From a virus, in IMG/VR virus record IMGVR_UViG_3300031787_000134, positions 1 through 59,681 of that record: DNA of 59,681 nt; one strand, 5' to 3'. A model generated the notes under the pieces. The model ran no database searches. It saw only the letters and a program-made list of their open reading frames with translations, and was not told the origin of the DNA. This document shows positions 41,648 through 48,919 of the stretch, in pieces. Numbering within the stretch: the stretch's first letter is position 1; each line of letters begins with the position of its first letter. Both the position numbers and the translations under genes were made by a program.

Positions 41648-44125
41648 TTAAGTATCTGCTTTCCCATCAACTAAACAATCTAGGAACCACCGTGGTAGTA
41701 AGTGACTACCTTCGTTGTATAGTCTCATAAAGCTGCTATCCAAGCAATATGTTACTCCGTAATCCGCCTCGTGCCGCGACACCCGGCCCCCGGCCTGTAT
41801 CACAGTCTTCGCTGTCTCCCACAGATACCACTCGGGGTCCCGCTCTGCCAAAGCGGAGACCGCAGGGTCTCCAAGAGACGGCCAAGGAATCTTGGTGATG
41901 ACTTGCCAACGTCCCAAGTCGTCAGGCAAATCACATCCCTCGTACATCCCACTAGCGACAAGGATACTGCCCGGCGTGGTGAGATACCGTTGGTACATTT
42001 CTTTTTTGTTCTCTTTAGTGTGGAAGATGAACCTCCTATCGACAAGCTTACTCCGAAGGAGGTCGGCCATCTGATACGTGGCATGTACTAATCCCCGTTC
42101 GCCTTGGTGCCGCTCGAGCAGATGACTATTTATATAGTCAGCTATCACTTCGACTGACCGCTCCATATTGGCCCGGTTAACGGAGACAATGTCGTCCACT
42201 ATAAAAGGCCGCCGGTCGGGGGGAATCGGGGAGGGGCTATGCAAGTACGCCACCCGTTTGCCACTGAGGCCTAGGGTTTCGATATCCTTCGCTCCTATGG
42301 TTGCTGACAACAGTATCACCTTTGATACCTCCGATGGCCAAAGGCGCCGGGCTTCCTGCCCCACCTCAAGCGGAGTGAGCACAATGCAGTCCCGGTCCTC
42401 GGGCTCCCCGCGCTTCGTTCCCTTCCCATTAAATTCACGTACTGCCCTCGATACGCTATAAGCCGGGTGCCTACTCCGAAGAGTATCGAGGAGCTTCTCC
42501 ACCTTCACAGTCTTCTTCTTTTTGGGCGGGAGTCGCTCGGCCCAAGCTAGTAACTGCTCCCGACTGTATGCCGACGTGGGGTATAAATGGTCATGCCTCC
42601 ACAGAACTACTTCTCCCATACTACGGAGTGCTGGTATCAATTGGTGTGCTTCATCGACGATGAGGACATCTCGGTATAGGCGGTGGGCAAGGTAAGCATG
42701 GTACGTGTATACGCCCGGCCCCCGTCTGTACTTGGCTTGCGCTAGTTGTGTGCCGCAGGCGCAGCCCCTACAAAAGCCCTTCTTGATAGCGCGGACTTTA
42801 GCGCAAGGGAGCTGGCTATCCTCGCACCAATATGAGTCCAGCCGACGAAGAGTCGGCGTGTCCGGAAAGGTGGACAGGAACTGGTCGACTAGTTGATTGG
42901 TGGGGTTAATATACGAGGCGGAGTGCCCTGCTTTTAGCAGGGTCTTTGCAAGTGCGGACTTGCCTGTGTTGTGGGTTACTGTAAAATCTTCCATAAGGTA
43001 TAGATGGTTGCCGTCTAGTTCAAATCCAAAGTATTCTTGAACACCCAAATCTTCAACCTTTTTTATCCCGTCATTTCGTTGGTTTGATTTACTATTCAGT
43101 AGTGCTCCTCTCTTGTGTGGCACTAAGAGTGGTAGTTCGTTGACTCTTTGTGACGACATGTGAATACGATAATAGGGAGTACCTTTTATGACCTTTGTTT
43201 TTATCTTACCTACAGCAAATCCAAGACTGCGGGCAAGAAATACTACGTGTTGTATGAGTTTTAAATTTTTTTGGATAATCTCAATGGTTCCCATACCCGG
43301 CAGTACGTGTCCGTCGGTATCAACTAATCCAGCCAATAAAGCTAGACGACATTCGTAAGATGCAGTTAAGTACTGATGTGGAATATGCTTATTGTCTAAC
43401 ACGCCCAAGGAGCGAAGCTTATTTAAGATGGGATTTTTTTGTCCTCGAGGTACCGCGAGATGTCTGGTAATAGCTCGGTTATCTTGCTTTTTTTCGTCCC
43501 GAATCTTAAGGCCATATTCGTTTCCAATTTCTGCCCAATAGTCCAAGATAGTTGCATCCATATTCGTGACCGCCACTGTATTAGAAGAGCCATCTCCAAG
43601 CCAAGTTCCCAGAAAATATGGAGGAAGAGGAAGCTCTCCATCGCTTGGTCTAAAATCGATTCGTTCCGGCTTCCATAATTTAGTGCAATGCTTGTGGGAC
43701 TTAGAGGAGTTATTCCAATCAGATACAGTTTGCGTAATTAATTCATGTGTAAAATATCTGGGCGCTGGTCTGTTATATCCACCGTGTCGTTTGTAATATT
43801 GCAGGGACAGGATGTGATTATGTGTAACATCAAAGCTGGCCCCCCTGGTGGGGGTTACTCGCATCATTTTATCTCGGCCAGAAAATAGTTCTAGAACGGT
43901 GCGCGGTTTTGAGTCGGGTCCCATAAGCTGGTCACCAACTCGTATGTCCTCTACCGCGCGAAGTGTTCCGTCATACATGATGACCTTCTGTCCTCGGGCG
44001 TGACATGCAGTCGGAGCCACAATGACGAAGACATCGTAACGGTCCCACTGCTGCTCTAACAAAGTCAGAGTTTCTTTCTGAAAGTCCCGTATCACTTTGT
44101 ACGGGAAGTGTTTCAAGAGTTCCAC
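41648..44125 (-). CDS. DEAH helicase (DinG/XPD-like) interrupted by an intein
   Basis: 825 aa; the spliced helicase would be 479 aa. The GTG start at 44125 has CGGAGG ahead. The Walker A loop is split: residues up to APTA (40), the intein, then TGKS (387-390). C-terminal to this are four cysteines in the pattern of an iron-sulfur domain (SYWCEDSQLPC...GFCRGCACG), the DEAH box (LIVDEAHQL), motif III-like LLSATI and motif VI QAGGRVSRHE. This is a 5'-3' superfamily 2 helicase of the XPD/DinG type, probably the replicative or repair helicase. It is inactive until the intein is removed. Confidence 0.85.
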   Translation of the reverse strand: MELLKHFPYKVIRDFQKETLTLLEQQWDRYDVFVIVAPTACHARGQKVIMYDGTLRAVEDIRVGDQLMGPDSKPRTVLELFSGRDKMMRVTPTRGASFDVTHNHILSLQYYKRHGGYNRPAPRYFTHELITQTVSDWNNSSKSHKHCTKLWKPERIDFRPSDGELPLPPYFLGTWLGDGSSNTVAVTNMDATILDYWAEIGNEYGLKIRDEKKQDNRAITRHLAVPRGQKNPILNKLRSLGVLDNKHIPHQYLTASYECRLALLAGLVDTDGHVLPGMGTIEIIQKNLKLIQHVVFLARSLGFAVGKIKTKVIKGTPYYRIHMSSQRVNELPLLVPHKRGALLNSKSNQRNDGIKKVEDLGVQEYFGFELDGNHLYLMEDFTVTHNTGKSALAKTLLKAGHSASYINPTNQLVDQFLSTFPDTPTLRRLDSYWCEDSQLPCAKVRAIKKGFCRGCACGTQLAQAKYRRGPGVYTYHAYLAHRLYRDVLIVDEAHQLIPALRSMGEVVLWRHDHLYPTSAYSREQLLAWAERLPPKKKKTVKVEKLLDTLRSRHPAYSVSRAVREFNGKGTKRGEPEDRDCIVLTPLEVGQEARRLWPSEVSKVILLSATIGAKDIETLGLSGKRVAYLHSPSPIPPDRRPFIVDDIVSVNRANMERSVEVIADYINSHLLERHQGERGLVHATYQMADLLRSKLVDRRFIFHTKENKKEMYQRYLTTPGSILVASGMYEGCDLPDDLGRWQVITKIPWPSLGDPAVSALAERDPEWYLWETAKTVIQAGGRVSRHEADYGVTYCLDSSFMRLYNEGSHLLPRWFLDCLVDGKADT
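42968..44005 (-). other. Intein with LAGLIDADG endonuclease in the helicase Walker A motif
   Basis: 346 residues. It begins with Cys (CHARGQKVIMYDGT), has the block B motif TxxH (DVTHNHILSL) and ends VTHN before Thr of the C-extein. The endonuclease motifs are FLGTWLGDG and LALLAGLVDTDG. The ends give the standard chemistry: Cys1, penultimate His, terminal Asn, +1 Thr. It is inserted between Ala and Thr of APTATGKS. Confidence 0.9.
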
Positions 44126-44142
44126 AACCGCCTCCGAAAAAG

Positions 44143-44322
44143 TTATCGAGCCCGTCGCCGCAATTCCGCCATTGTCCTACTATTGTCCAGCCGAATCACA
44201 CTGATGTCAGTGTGGAGGTCGACTATCGCCCATATCAATTGCTGAATCTTGTACGTGATAAGGGCCACGCCTAGTACTCCCACTGCAATAAGGATACCGA
44301 TTAATGCTTTAATCTCTAGCAT
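44143..44322 (-). CDS. Small single-span membrane protein (59 aa)
   Basis: ATG 44322 follows GAGGTGA and lies inside the stop of the previous gene. The product has one N-terminal span (LIGILIAVGVLGVALITY) and a charged cytoplasmic-type tail (LRRRAR end). It lies directly upstream of the helicase. It is a possible holin or membrane anchor; nothing in the sequence decides. Confidence 0.55.
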   Translation of the reverse strand: MLEIKALIGILIAVGVLGVALITYKIQQLIWAIVDLHTDISVIRLDNSRTMAELRRRAR

Positions 44323-44540
44323 GACTCACCTCTGTTAATTTCAAGACAAAGTCCGAATCCGAATAGTAGGACGTCTACTACTATTAGCTGTCCCCCTAGT
44401 AAGGGGGATACCTCGAAGACAGTATCGGCCATAATACCGATGCCTCGCTTGGATATCCGGAGTACAGGAAGTATCAATGAGACACTAATCCTCCCCACTA
44501 ATTTACTATATACTACCCCGCCGATGTTAATACCCGTCAC
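44316..44540 (-). CDS. Putative two-span membrane protein (74 aa)
   Basis: GTG 44540 (or GTG 44555) opens a frame with two hydrophobic segments (GRISVSLILPVL and QLIVVDVLLFGFGLCL) separated by a basic loop. It overlaps both neighbours. The ribosome binding site is weak. With the following single-span protein it could form a membrane unit. Confidence 0.4.
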   Translation of the reverse strand: MTGINIGGVVYSKLVGRISVSLILPVLRISKRGIGIMADTVFEVSPLLGGQLIVVDVLLFGFGLCLEINRGESC

Positions 44541-44709
44541 GGAACCACCCCCCACCCAGGAGCAGGAATGCTCCCGCTGTTATCGCTCTCTGAAACGAGG
44601 TTCCGCCACATAGTTCACACCTCTCTTCGGGCGGCACATCCCTGTCGTCAATCTTGCGGATGACTTCGACTTGCTTTCCGCACTGAGTACAGTCCCACTG
44701 ATAGAGCAT
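44527..44709 (-). CDS. FmdB-type zinc-ribbon protein (60 aa)
   Basis: ATG 44709 is 6 bases after AAGGAG. MLYQWDCTQCGKQVEVIRKIDD, then CELCGGTSFQRAI, is the FmdB/regulatory zinc-ribbon fold with two CxxC pairs. Such domains bind DNA or act as small regulators. The promoter at 44818-44845 lies upstream. Confidence 0.75.
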   Translation of the reverse strand: MLYQWDCTQCGKQVEVIRKIDDRDVPPEERCELCGGTSFQRAITAGAFLLLGGGWFRDGY

Positions 44710-44786
44710 ACTTGTTACTCCTTGTTGATGCTCCGGCCCCATCCCCACTAGCTGAAGCGAGTGGTGAGGGACCGACGACTTGTTAC

Positions 44787-44972
44787 TTATCCCGCGGAGC
44801 GGGGCAGCCCATGTACCTTATCGACATAATCGGGATGAACCTTTACACTTACTATTCCGGGCCGCCCAATGAGGGTATACACAAGGCCGTACACTTCTTG
44901 TTGGGTGTCTGCATCGACCTCGTAGTCAGCTACCTCGCCCATGGCGTTACGAGCCGTTAGTAGTATCTTCAT
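44787..44972 (-). CDS. Hypothetical protein (61 aa)
   Basis: ATG 44972 overlaps the TGA of the preceding gene (ATGA), and GAGGTGG lies ahead. A compact alpha/beta sequence with no recognised motif. It carries a sigma-28-like promoter inside its 3' half. Confidence 0.6.
   Translation of the reverse strand: MKILLTARNAMGEVADYEVDADTQQEVYGLVYTLIGRPGIVSVKVHPDYVDKVHGLPRSAG
44818..44845 (-). promoter_or_regulatory. Sigma-28-type promoter
   Basis: Minus-strand TAAAGGTT (7 of 8), a 12-base spacer and GTCGATAA (7 of 8). It lies inside a coding sequence, about 105 bases before the zinc-ribbon gene at 44709. Confidence 0.5.
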
Positions 44973-45118
44973 TCCACCACCTCATATTCTTCAATGTACA
45001 GATGGTCTGCACTATACTCATCAGTTAAGTCAACTAGTATTCGCTCGGCGGTTTCTTTGGTTTTGCAAATTGCTGGCACAAAAGAAAACCCGGCAGCGTG
45101 GATGACATAAACTTTCAT
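44969..45118 (-). CDS. Hypothetical protein (49 aa)
   Basis: ATG 45118 overlaps the TGA of the gene upstream, and its own TGA overlaps the next ATG, so the three genes are translationally chained. MKVYVIHAAGFSFVPAICKT..., with an acidic end (EEYEVVE). It is too short for domain assignment. Confidence 0.55.
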   Translation of the reverse strand: MKVYVIHAAGFSFVPAICKTKETAERILVDLTDEYSADHLYIEEYEVVE

Positions 45119-45426
45119 TCTACTACTCCGTTATCTTGTAAAATTTGATTGAACAATCCTTCCAGTTGACCAATTAAGTAGGTGGCATCCTTGAAAGATT
45201 GGTACTCATCTCGGGGCCAATCGGCCACACTCGCATGTTGAACCACCAGCTCGTCCAACTTCTCGACCAGTTGTTGGATGTCAGCACGGCTATACCCGTG
45301 CTTGCGTGCTGGTCTGAAGACTTGCTGTCTAGCGTCGAACAGGGCAGCGGCCATCTTCCCGGCACTAGATGCTTGGTCAAACTCTTCTTGCTCTTCTGGT
45401 AGACTGAATTCCAAGATACCTTTCAT
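45115..45426 (-). CDS. Conserved phage protein of the LPEEQEEFD type (103 aa)
   Basis: AAGGAG lies 6 bases before ATG 45426. The opening LEFSLPEEQEEFDQA is shared by small helical proteins in replication or early regions of many phages. The rest is helical (YSRADIQQLVEKLDELV). The biochemical role is not known. Confidence 0.65.
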   Translation of the reverse strand: MKGILEFSLPEEQEEFDQASSAGKMAAALFDARQQVFRPARKHGYSRADIQQLVEKLDELVVQHASVADWPRDEYQSFKDATYLIGQLEGLFNQILQDNGVVE

Positions 45427-45474
45427 TGCTGACTCCTTTCAGTAGTCATCATTCCTCAAACGCCGGTATGGCTT

Positions 45475-45765
45475 TCACAGTCCCAACTCCTTTTTTACTC
45501 GTTCTTTAAATTCATTGATGATAGTCTCAAACCTGGGCAGCTGCCCGTAGTAATGTACGTAAGCAAGGGGGTCCATCTGCGCCCGGTTCCATGCCCGGTC
45601 AAAGTCTACCGCATTAATGGTGGACTGCTTCTCCACTTCCCAATCGTCGGCAGTAATATCAACAGCACTAAGACATAAATCAATATCGTGAAATAACTCT
45701 AAGTAGCGTGGCTGTCCTCTGCGGCGAAACCGTCTCCCACTCTTGATTGCTTCAATGATATTCAC
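45475..45765 (-). CDS. Small protein resembling Tad2/DUF2829-type anti-defence proteins
   Basis: GTG 45765 follows GGGAGAG and overlaps the upstream TGA (GTGA). The pattern NIIEAIKSGRRFRRRGQ...LSAVDITADDWEVE is like Tad2-type proteins: an N-terminal EA..SG.R..R segment, then a D(I)xADDWE motif. Tad2 binds the Thoeris signalling molecule in other phages. The second half (residues 52-96) is unlike the usual short domain. The match is suggestive, not secure. Confidence 0.45.
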   Translation of the reverse strand: MNIIEAIKSGRRFRRRGQPRYLELFHDIDLCLSAVDITADDWEVEKQSTINAVDFDRAWNRAQMDPLAYVHYYGQLPRFETIINEFKERVKKELGL

Positions 45766-46067
45766 AGTTTCTCTCCCTGAAAGATGGACCAGTACTCGCC
45801 ACTGACTTTATCGGCATTATGGTAAAATATCTTGAGCGAGGCAAAGAGGTCGGCTGCTGCGCTGTAATCAAAGCTATACGTCTTGGTGCCCCCGCCAGGG
45901 CTGACATCAGTTACTTCATATCCGGAACCGGTATCTCGGATAGTAAAGTGAGCGCGTTCGTGGTGGGTGATGGTTACCCTGTCTTTGGTATACGTTGCCG
46001 ATGACCGGTCCCCGTCCACCGAGAACAGGAAGTATTTCTTTTCTTTTTCTTCCTTTGACTTTGCCAT
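45762..46067 (-). CDS. Hypothetical protein (101 aa)
   Basis: AAGGAG lies 6 bases before ATG 46067. A Lys/Glu-rich start (MAKSKEEKEKKYFLF) is followed by a beta-rich body with alternating Thr. It carries the promoter at 45808-45835 near its end. Unknown function. Confidence 0.6.
   Translation of the reverse strand: MAKSKEEKEKKYFLFSVDGDRSSATYTKDRVTITHHERAHFTIRDTGSGYEVTDVSPGGGTKTYSFDYSAAADLFASLKIFYHNADKVSGEYWSIFQGEKL
45808..45835 (-). promoter_or_regulatory. Sigma-28-type promoter
   Basis: Minus-strand TCAAGATA, a 12-base spacer and a perfect GCCGATAA. The next gene starts at 45765, about 35 bases past the predicted start of transcription. Confidence 0.7.
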
Positions 46068-46106
46068 GTTATCTCCTTTTGGTAAGTCTACCAAACTTTG
46101 GTACAT

Positions 46107-46280
46107 TCACCGTTTGTGACAAACACATTGGCCGTCAATCAGTGTGTAAGATTCAACCCGGTTAGCGCACATCGCCCGACATTCCCGCATCATCTGGTAG
46201 TGGTCTTTGGGCCACCACTCGTCTGCTCTCGGATGGGCGCAGCCGGCTAGCAACGCGGTTAGTAATGTAATGTAATACAT
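46107..46280 (-). CDS. Small lipoprotein (57 aa)
   Basis: ATG 46280 is 6 bases after AAAGGG. The N-terminus YYITLLTALLAGC is a lipoprotein signal with lipobox LLAGC. The mature part of about 44 residues has four more cysteines (CRAMC...CVC). It is a candidate outer-membrane lipoprotein for lysis (o-spanin-like) or surface exclusion. No inner spanin is seen beside it. Confidence 0.6.
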   Translation of the reverse strand: MYYITLLTALLAGCAHPRADEWWPKDHYQMMRECRAMCANRVESYTLIDGQCVCHKR

Positions 46281-46302
46281 GCTGCCCTTTCTGACGTGCC
46301 GC

Positions 46303-46330
46303 AAAGGGCATCCTCGATGCCCGTTACAAA
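46303..46330. repeat. UTR hairpin element, copy 1
   Basis: GGGCAT-CCTCG-ATGCCC (46306-46322), with flanking AAA and GTTAC. It lies between the promoter at 46335 and the lipoprotein start, in orientation opposite to the other copies. Confidence 0.5.
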
Positions 46331-46334
46331 GTAC

Positions 46335-46362
46335 TTGTCGGCTGAACGGCTAAAATACTTTA
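46335..46362 (-). promoter_or_regulatory. Sigma-28-type promoter
   Basis: Minus-strand TAAAGTAT, a 12-base spacer and GCCGACAA (7 of 8). It serves the lipoprotein gene at 46280. Confidence 0.65.
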
Positions 46363-46371
46363 GCTTTTTAT

Positions 46372-46779
46372 TTAGTCTTCAGGCAAGGAGAGGTGTTTCA
46401 ATAAGTCCTCCCCCACCTGCTCCAACAGCTCTTCCACTGCATGCTCAAAGGATTGCACAATGATTTCTTCTACTTCATCCGGGATGACAGACGCGACACC
46501 GTTGACGTACAGCACAGCGTGTGCCCATTCGTGGACAAGGGTTGTCCACTGCTGGCGCCGAGTCAAGTCCTTGCTAATTCGGATTCTCCGATACAATCCT
46601 ACCGTATCACCGAGTACGTTTTCCTCGTCGAGGCTTGCCATCTCCACTCTGAACGTCCTCCCCAACACCCGCACTTCGTCCGGTAGTACCGGCTTCAATC
46701 CACCGGGCGAGACTGATGGCGACCCATCCAATTTCAATGGCGTCTTCTTTGTCTCCCTTTTTGTATTCTGGTCGGACAT
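46372..46779 (-). CDS. Zinc metallopeptidase, ImmA/IrrE-like (135 aa)
   Basis: ATG 46779 follows GGAAGAATT. LVHEWAHAVLYVNG carries the HExxH motif (His83, Glu84, His87), and EEIIVQSFEHAVEEL provides the expected third glutamate. This is the gluzincin-like ImmA fold found in phages and mobile elements, where relatives cleave repressors. No repressor gene is seen here. The first 35 residues are polar and may be disordered. The gene overlaps the RuvC-like gene by 173 bases in another frame. Confidence 0.7.
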   Translation of the reverse strand: MSDQNTKRETKKTPLKLDGSPSVSPGGLKPVLPDEVRVLGRTFRVEMASLDEENVLGDTVGLYRRIRISKDLTRRQQWTTLVHEWAHAVLYVNGVASVIPDEVEEIIVQSFEHAVEELLEQVGEDLLKHLSLPED

Positions 46780-47188
46780 AATTCTTCCAAGACGCGGGGT
46801 GGATTCCCAGTACGTGGGAACTTGTAGTCGAGCATAACACAACTCCAACCGCTTTGAGAAGACTAGATATGGCGTTTTGATTGAAGCCACTGGTGGCGGG
46901 AATATCTTCGTAAACTAGCACGTCAACTTTGTACTCACTGCACAGGGTACGCAATGCGTCCCCGAGCCGACGCGCCCTCTGCCATAGTTCCAAGTGGGAA
47001 CCGCCGGTATGGATAATGCCGCTGTCAATTAGTTGGCCACCTTGGTAGTAGGCCCAGCCGGGGGAAGAGGAAGTACTCCCGATACTGGGGTCAACTGACA
47101 GGACCCCGCCCCATACTAGGGGCCCCTTCAGTTTGTCTACATTCTCGTACAGCTTGGTCTTCTTCCCAATTTCAGATACTGATTTCAT
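46607..47188 (-). CDS. RuvC-like Holliday junction endonuclease
   Basis: 193 aa from ATG 47188, with GGGGAGA ahead. It has an RNase H-like fold: VLSVDPSIGSTSSSPGWAYY (Asp33), VDVLVYEDIP (Glu94) and KKGDKEDAIEIGW (acidic pair about 146-149) give the catalytic carboxylates. It probably resolves branched DNA before packaging. The tail from about residue 160 is basic and lies in the part that overlaps the metallopeptidase gene. Confidence 0.75.
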   Translation of the reverse strand: MKSVSEIGKKTKLYENVDKLKGPLVWGGVLSVDPSIGSTSSSPGWAYYQGGQLIDSGIIHTGGSHLELWQRARRLGDALRTLCSEYKVDVLVYEDIPATSGFNQNAISSLLKAVGVVLCSTTSSHVLGIHPASWKNYVRPEYKKGDKEDAIEIGWVAISLARWIEAGTTGRSAGVGEDVQSGDGKPRRGKRTR

Positions 47189-47445
47189 TGGTGAATCTCC
47201 CCGTCGATAGTACATAACCTGACTTGGCCAGCCACTACCCTCTGCCCTACCTGCTCTACAGTATGAACCAAATCACACTCCATCCTGGGCCAAGTGAGCC
47301 AGACCTTTGTGCCGGGTAGTCCGAGTTGAACACGGGCGGTGCCCGAGATGAGGTACTCTTCACCACGAATCTGCATATGAAGCAGGTGGTTGTACTCGTC
47401 GCCGTCCTCTTCAACCATATCGATGTGGACATAGTATTCGTTCAT
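47185..47445 (-). CDS. Hypothetical protein (86 aa)
   Basis: ATG 47445 and its TGA each overlap a neighbour (ATGA). A beta-rich sequence (YYVHIDMVEEDGDEYNHLLHMQIRG and later VRLCTIDGEI). No known domain. Confidence 0.6.
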   Translation of the reverse strand: MNEYYVHIDMVEEDGDEYNHLLHMQIRGEEYLISGTARVQLGLPGTKVWLTWPRMECDLVHTVEQVGQRVVAGQVRLCTIDGEIHQ

Positions 47446-47660
47446 TGGTAAAAGTCCTCTTCTTCGTCCGTACTAAACTTATTATTCGTGGTATCCAAGG
47501 TACCAACCGTAGGTTGGAGGCCCGGTTCCCATCCGGTTCTGGTATAGGCACGGCCCCCGTCAATAAAACATTTCTTGCAGTCACAATACCGGAAGTCGTG
47601 TCTACTCTTAGACCAAATGACGGTCTCGCAGACCGGGCACTTTAGTGCTGATACTTTCAC
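47442..47660 (-). CDS. Zinc-knuckle phage protein (72 aa)
   Basis: GTG 47660 follows GGAGTGACAT. CPVCETVIWSKSRHDFRYCDCKKCFIDGGRAYTR belongs to the small phage family with CPxC...IWSxxRHDFRxCxC...DGGxxYxR, in which four Cys bind zinc. Its function is unknown. It is often found among early or replication genes. Confidence 0.7.
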   Translation of the reverse strand: MKVSALKCPVCETVIWSKSRHDFRYCDCKKCFIDGGRAYTRTGWEPGLQPTVGTLDTTNNKFSTDEEEDFYQ

Positions 47661-47821
47661 ATGTCACTCCTAGCCCACATAATTGTGTACTTGCCCAGCA
47701 TGTGAACCAAATATAAAGGCCATGTTACTGCAACCAAAAAGGAGAACAGGGACAGTACTAGTAGTCCGACCGGGAAGTAAAATATCCACCATAGGGGATG
47801 AGCTGATATCTCAAATCTCAT
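47657..47821 (-). CDS. Small membrane protein (54 aa)
   Basis: ATG 47821 has GGAGAGGAAG ahead and lies inside the stop of the gene upstream. Its own stop overlaps the next start (ATGTGA). Residues 9-40 are hydrophobic with many aromatics (LWWIFYFPVGLLVLSLFSFLVAVTWPLYL). It may have one or two membrane spans and could act as a holin or antiholin. Confidence 0.55.
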   Translation of the reverse strand: MRFEISAHPLWWIFYFPVGLLVLSLFSFLVAVTWPLYLVHMLGKYTIMWARSDM

Positions 47822-48035
47822 CTTCCTCTCCTCCGATGCGCGTATAGTCGAGGTCAGCTAGTAAGTCTCTCGCAATCAAGATGGCAGTATCAACCATCTC
47901 AGCTGAGGACGCGTCGTCGGGGGAACGCATCACCACGGAAGGAAGTACCAGACTTGCTGCGGTGAATAGTCTGTCTCTGTACTCCTTGTTAATCTTTCTC
48001 TTTTGGTCCGCTCTTGATTTGATGTAGTTGCTCAT
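47811..48035 (-). CDS. Hypothetical helical protein (74 aa)
   Basis: GGGAGAG lies 8 bases before ATG 48035, which overlaps the previous TGA (ATGA). A basic N-terminus (MSNYIKSRADQKRKINKEYRD) and an acidic C-terminus. No motif is recognised. Confidence 0.6.
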   Translation of the reverse strand: MSNYIKSRADQKRKINKEYRDRLFTAASLVLPSVVMRSPDDASSAEMVDTAILIARDLLADLDYTRIGGEEDEI

Positions 48036-48526
48036 TTGCCGACTCTCCCAAACATGTTGTTGACTAACCGGTCCCATTTCTCTTCTGCAATATCTCCGGG
48101 TAGGAGGTAAGTGTTCATGATATCTTGACCCTCGTCATAATGGTCTAAGTTCAGCGCGCAATGTCCGAGCTCGTGGTAGACCAAGGTCATCCTATCCGCC
48201 GCGCTAGCCCGGTCCCAGTACGGCTTCAAGAACGAAACTGTCCAAGGAGCTTGACAGTAGCCGATAACGTTGTCTCCTAAGGGAGACGGGAACTTGTCCT
48301 CGAAGATAGCCTTCCGGGTCCGGAGGCAAGGAACGCCTCTCTTTATCGCATCTTGGGAGAAAGCCTCGATTTGGGGAAACAGTCGTTCGTTGAACATGTA
48401 TACTATACTGTCTACAGTACACGGCTGGGGTCCATTGATACGGCGTTCAACTATATCAGTCTTACACGCGAAAGCAGACCCGCACGCGGGGGACAATAAA
48501 GTAATAGCTAGTAGGTATTTTTTCAT
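48032..48526 (-). CDS. Exported zinc metallopeptidase, matrixin-like (164 aa)
   Basis: ATG 48526 opens with a signal peptide (KKYLLAITLLSPACGSAFA) and possible cleavage before or at Cys21. The active site is HELGHCALNLDH (His118, Glu119, His122, with a third His at 129), followed by a Met-containing turn, GQDIMNTYL, as in metzincins. Several Cys suggest an extracytoplasmic enzyme. It lies directly downstream of the promoter at 48581-48608. A role in envelope remodelling, lysis or blocking further infection is possible. Confidence 0.75.
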   Translation of the reverse strand: MKKYLLAITLLSPACGSAFACKTDIVERRINGPQPCTVDSIVYMFNERLFPQIEAFSQDAIKRGVPCLRTRKAIFEDKFPSPLGDNVIGYCQAPWTVSFLKPYWDRASAADRMTLVYHELGHCALNLDHYDEGQDIMNTYLLPGDIAEEKWDRLVNNMFGRVGK

Positions 48527-48544
48527 ATGTAACATGGCCTCCCT

Positions 48545-48568
48545 GTATCGGGCACTACGTGCCCTTTG
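48545..48568. repeat. UTR hairpin element, copy 2
   Basis: GGGCAC-TAC-GTGCCC (48550-48564), read on the minus strand as AAAGGGCAC...GTGCCCGATAC. It lies between the promoter and the ribosome binding site of the metallopeptidase gene. Confidence 0.6.
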
Positions 48569-48580
48569 CATACATGTTTC

Positions 48581-48608
48581 TTGTCGGCAGAACGTAAAAA
48601 TAACTTGA
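48581..48608 (-). promoter_or_regulatory. Sigma-28-type promoter
   Basis: Minus-strand TCAAGTTA, a 12-base spacer and GCCGACAA (7 of 8). It drives the metallopeptidase gene and the chain of genes below it. Confidence 0.7.
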
Positions 48609-48613
48609 GTACT

Positions 48614-48642
48614 TTGTAACGGACACCGGTGGTGTCCTTTCC
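48614..48642. repeat. UTR hairpin element, copy 3
   Basis: GGACACC-GGT-GGTGTCC (48621-48637), with flanks GTAAC and TTTCC. It lies after the stop of the 48692 gene and before the promoter, so it may also act as a stop signal. Confidence 0.55.
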
Positions 48643-48691
48643 GACTGGCACAAAGGGCTGACCGAAGGTCAAGCGACAACGCAGTTATCCG

Positions 48692-48919
48692 TTACCGCGT
48701 GTCGTATCCGCCACATATGACCCAGTAGCTCAAATGCTTTCGCCTCTCGACACTTCTAGCACACGGCGAGTTGGGATATAATTCGGGACAGTGATGCTTG
48801 GCACGGGCTACAGCAGACCTATCGGCTGCTGTTTCCTTTTCCCCGGGGGGCAGTATCAACTTAGTCTCTGAACAGGCGGTAAACGCTACCCAAAAAAATA
48901 CTTCGGTCGCCACATTCAT
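48692..48919 (-). CDS. Putative small lipoprotein, spanin-like (75 aa)
   Basis: AGGAAGATTC precedes ATG 48919. A short hydrophobic start (VATEVFFWVAFTAC) with Cys16 as the likely lipidation site, then a Pro-containing stretch (LILPPGEKE), and HHCPELYPNSPC...YWVICGG. The layout resembles Rz1-type outer-membrane spanins, but the lipobox is imperfect and no partner is visible. Confidence 0.45.
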   Translation of the reverse strand: MNVATEVFFWVAFTACSETKLILPPGEKETAADRSAVARAKHHCPELYPNSPCARSVERRKHLSYWVICGGYDTR

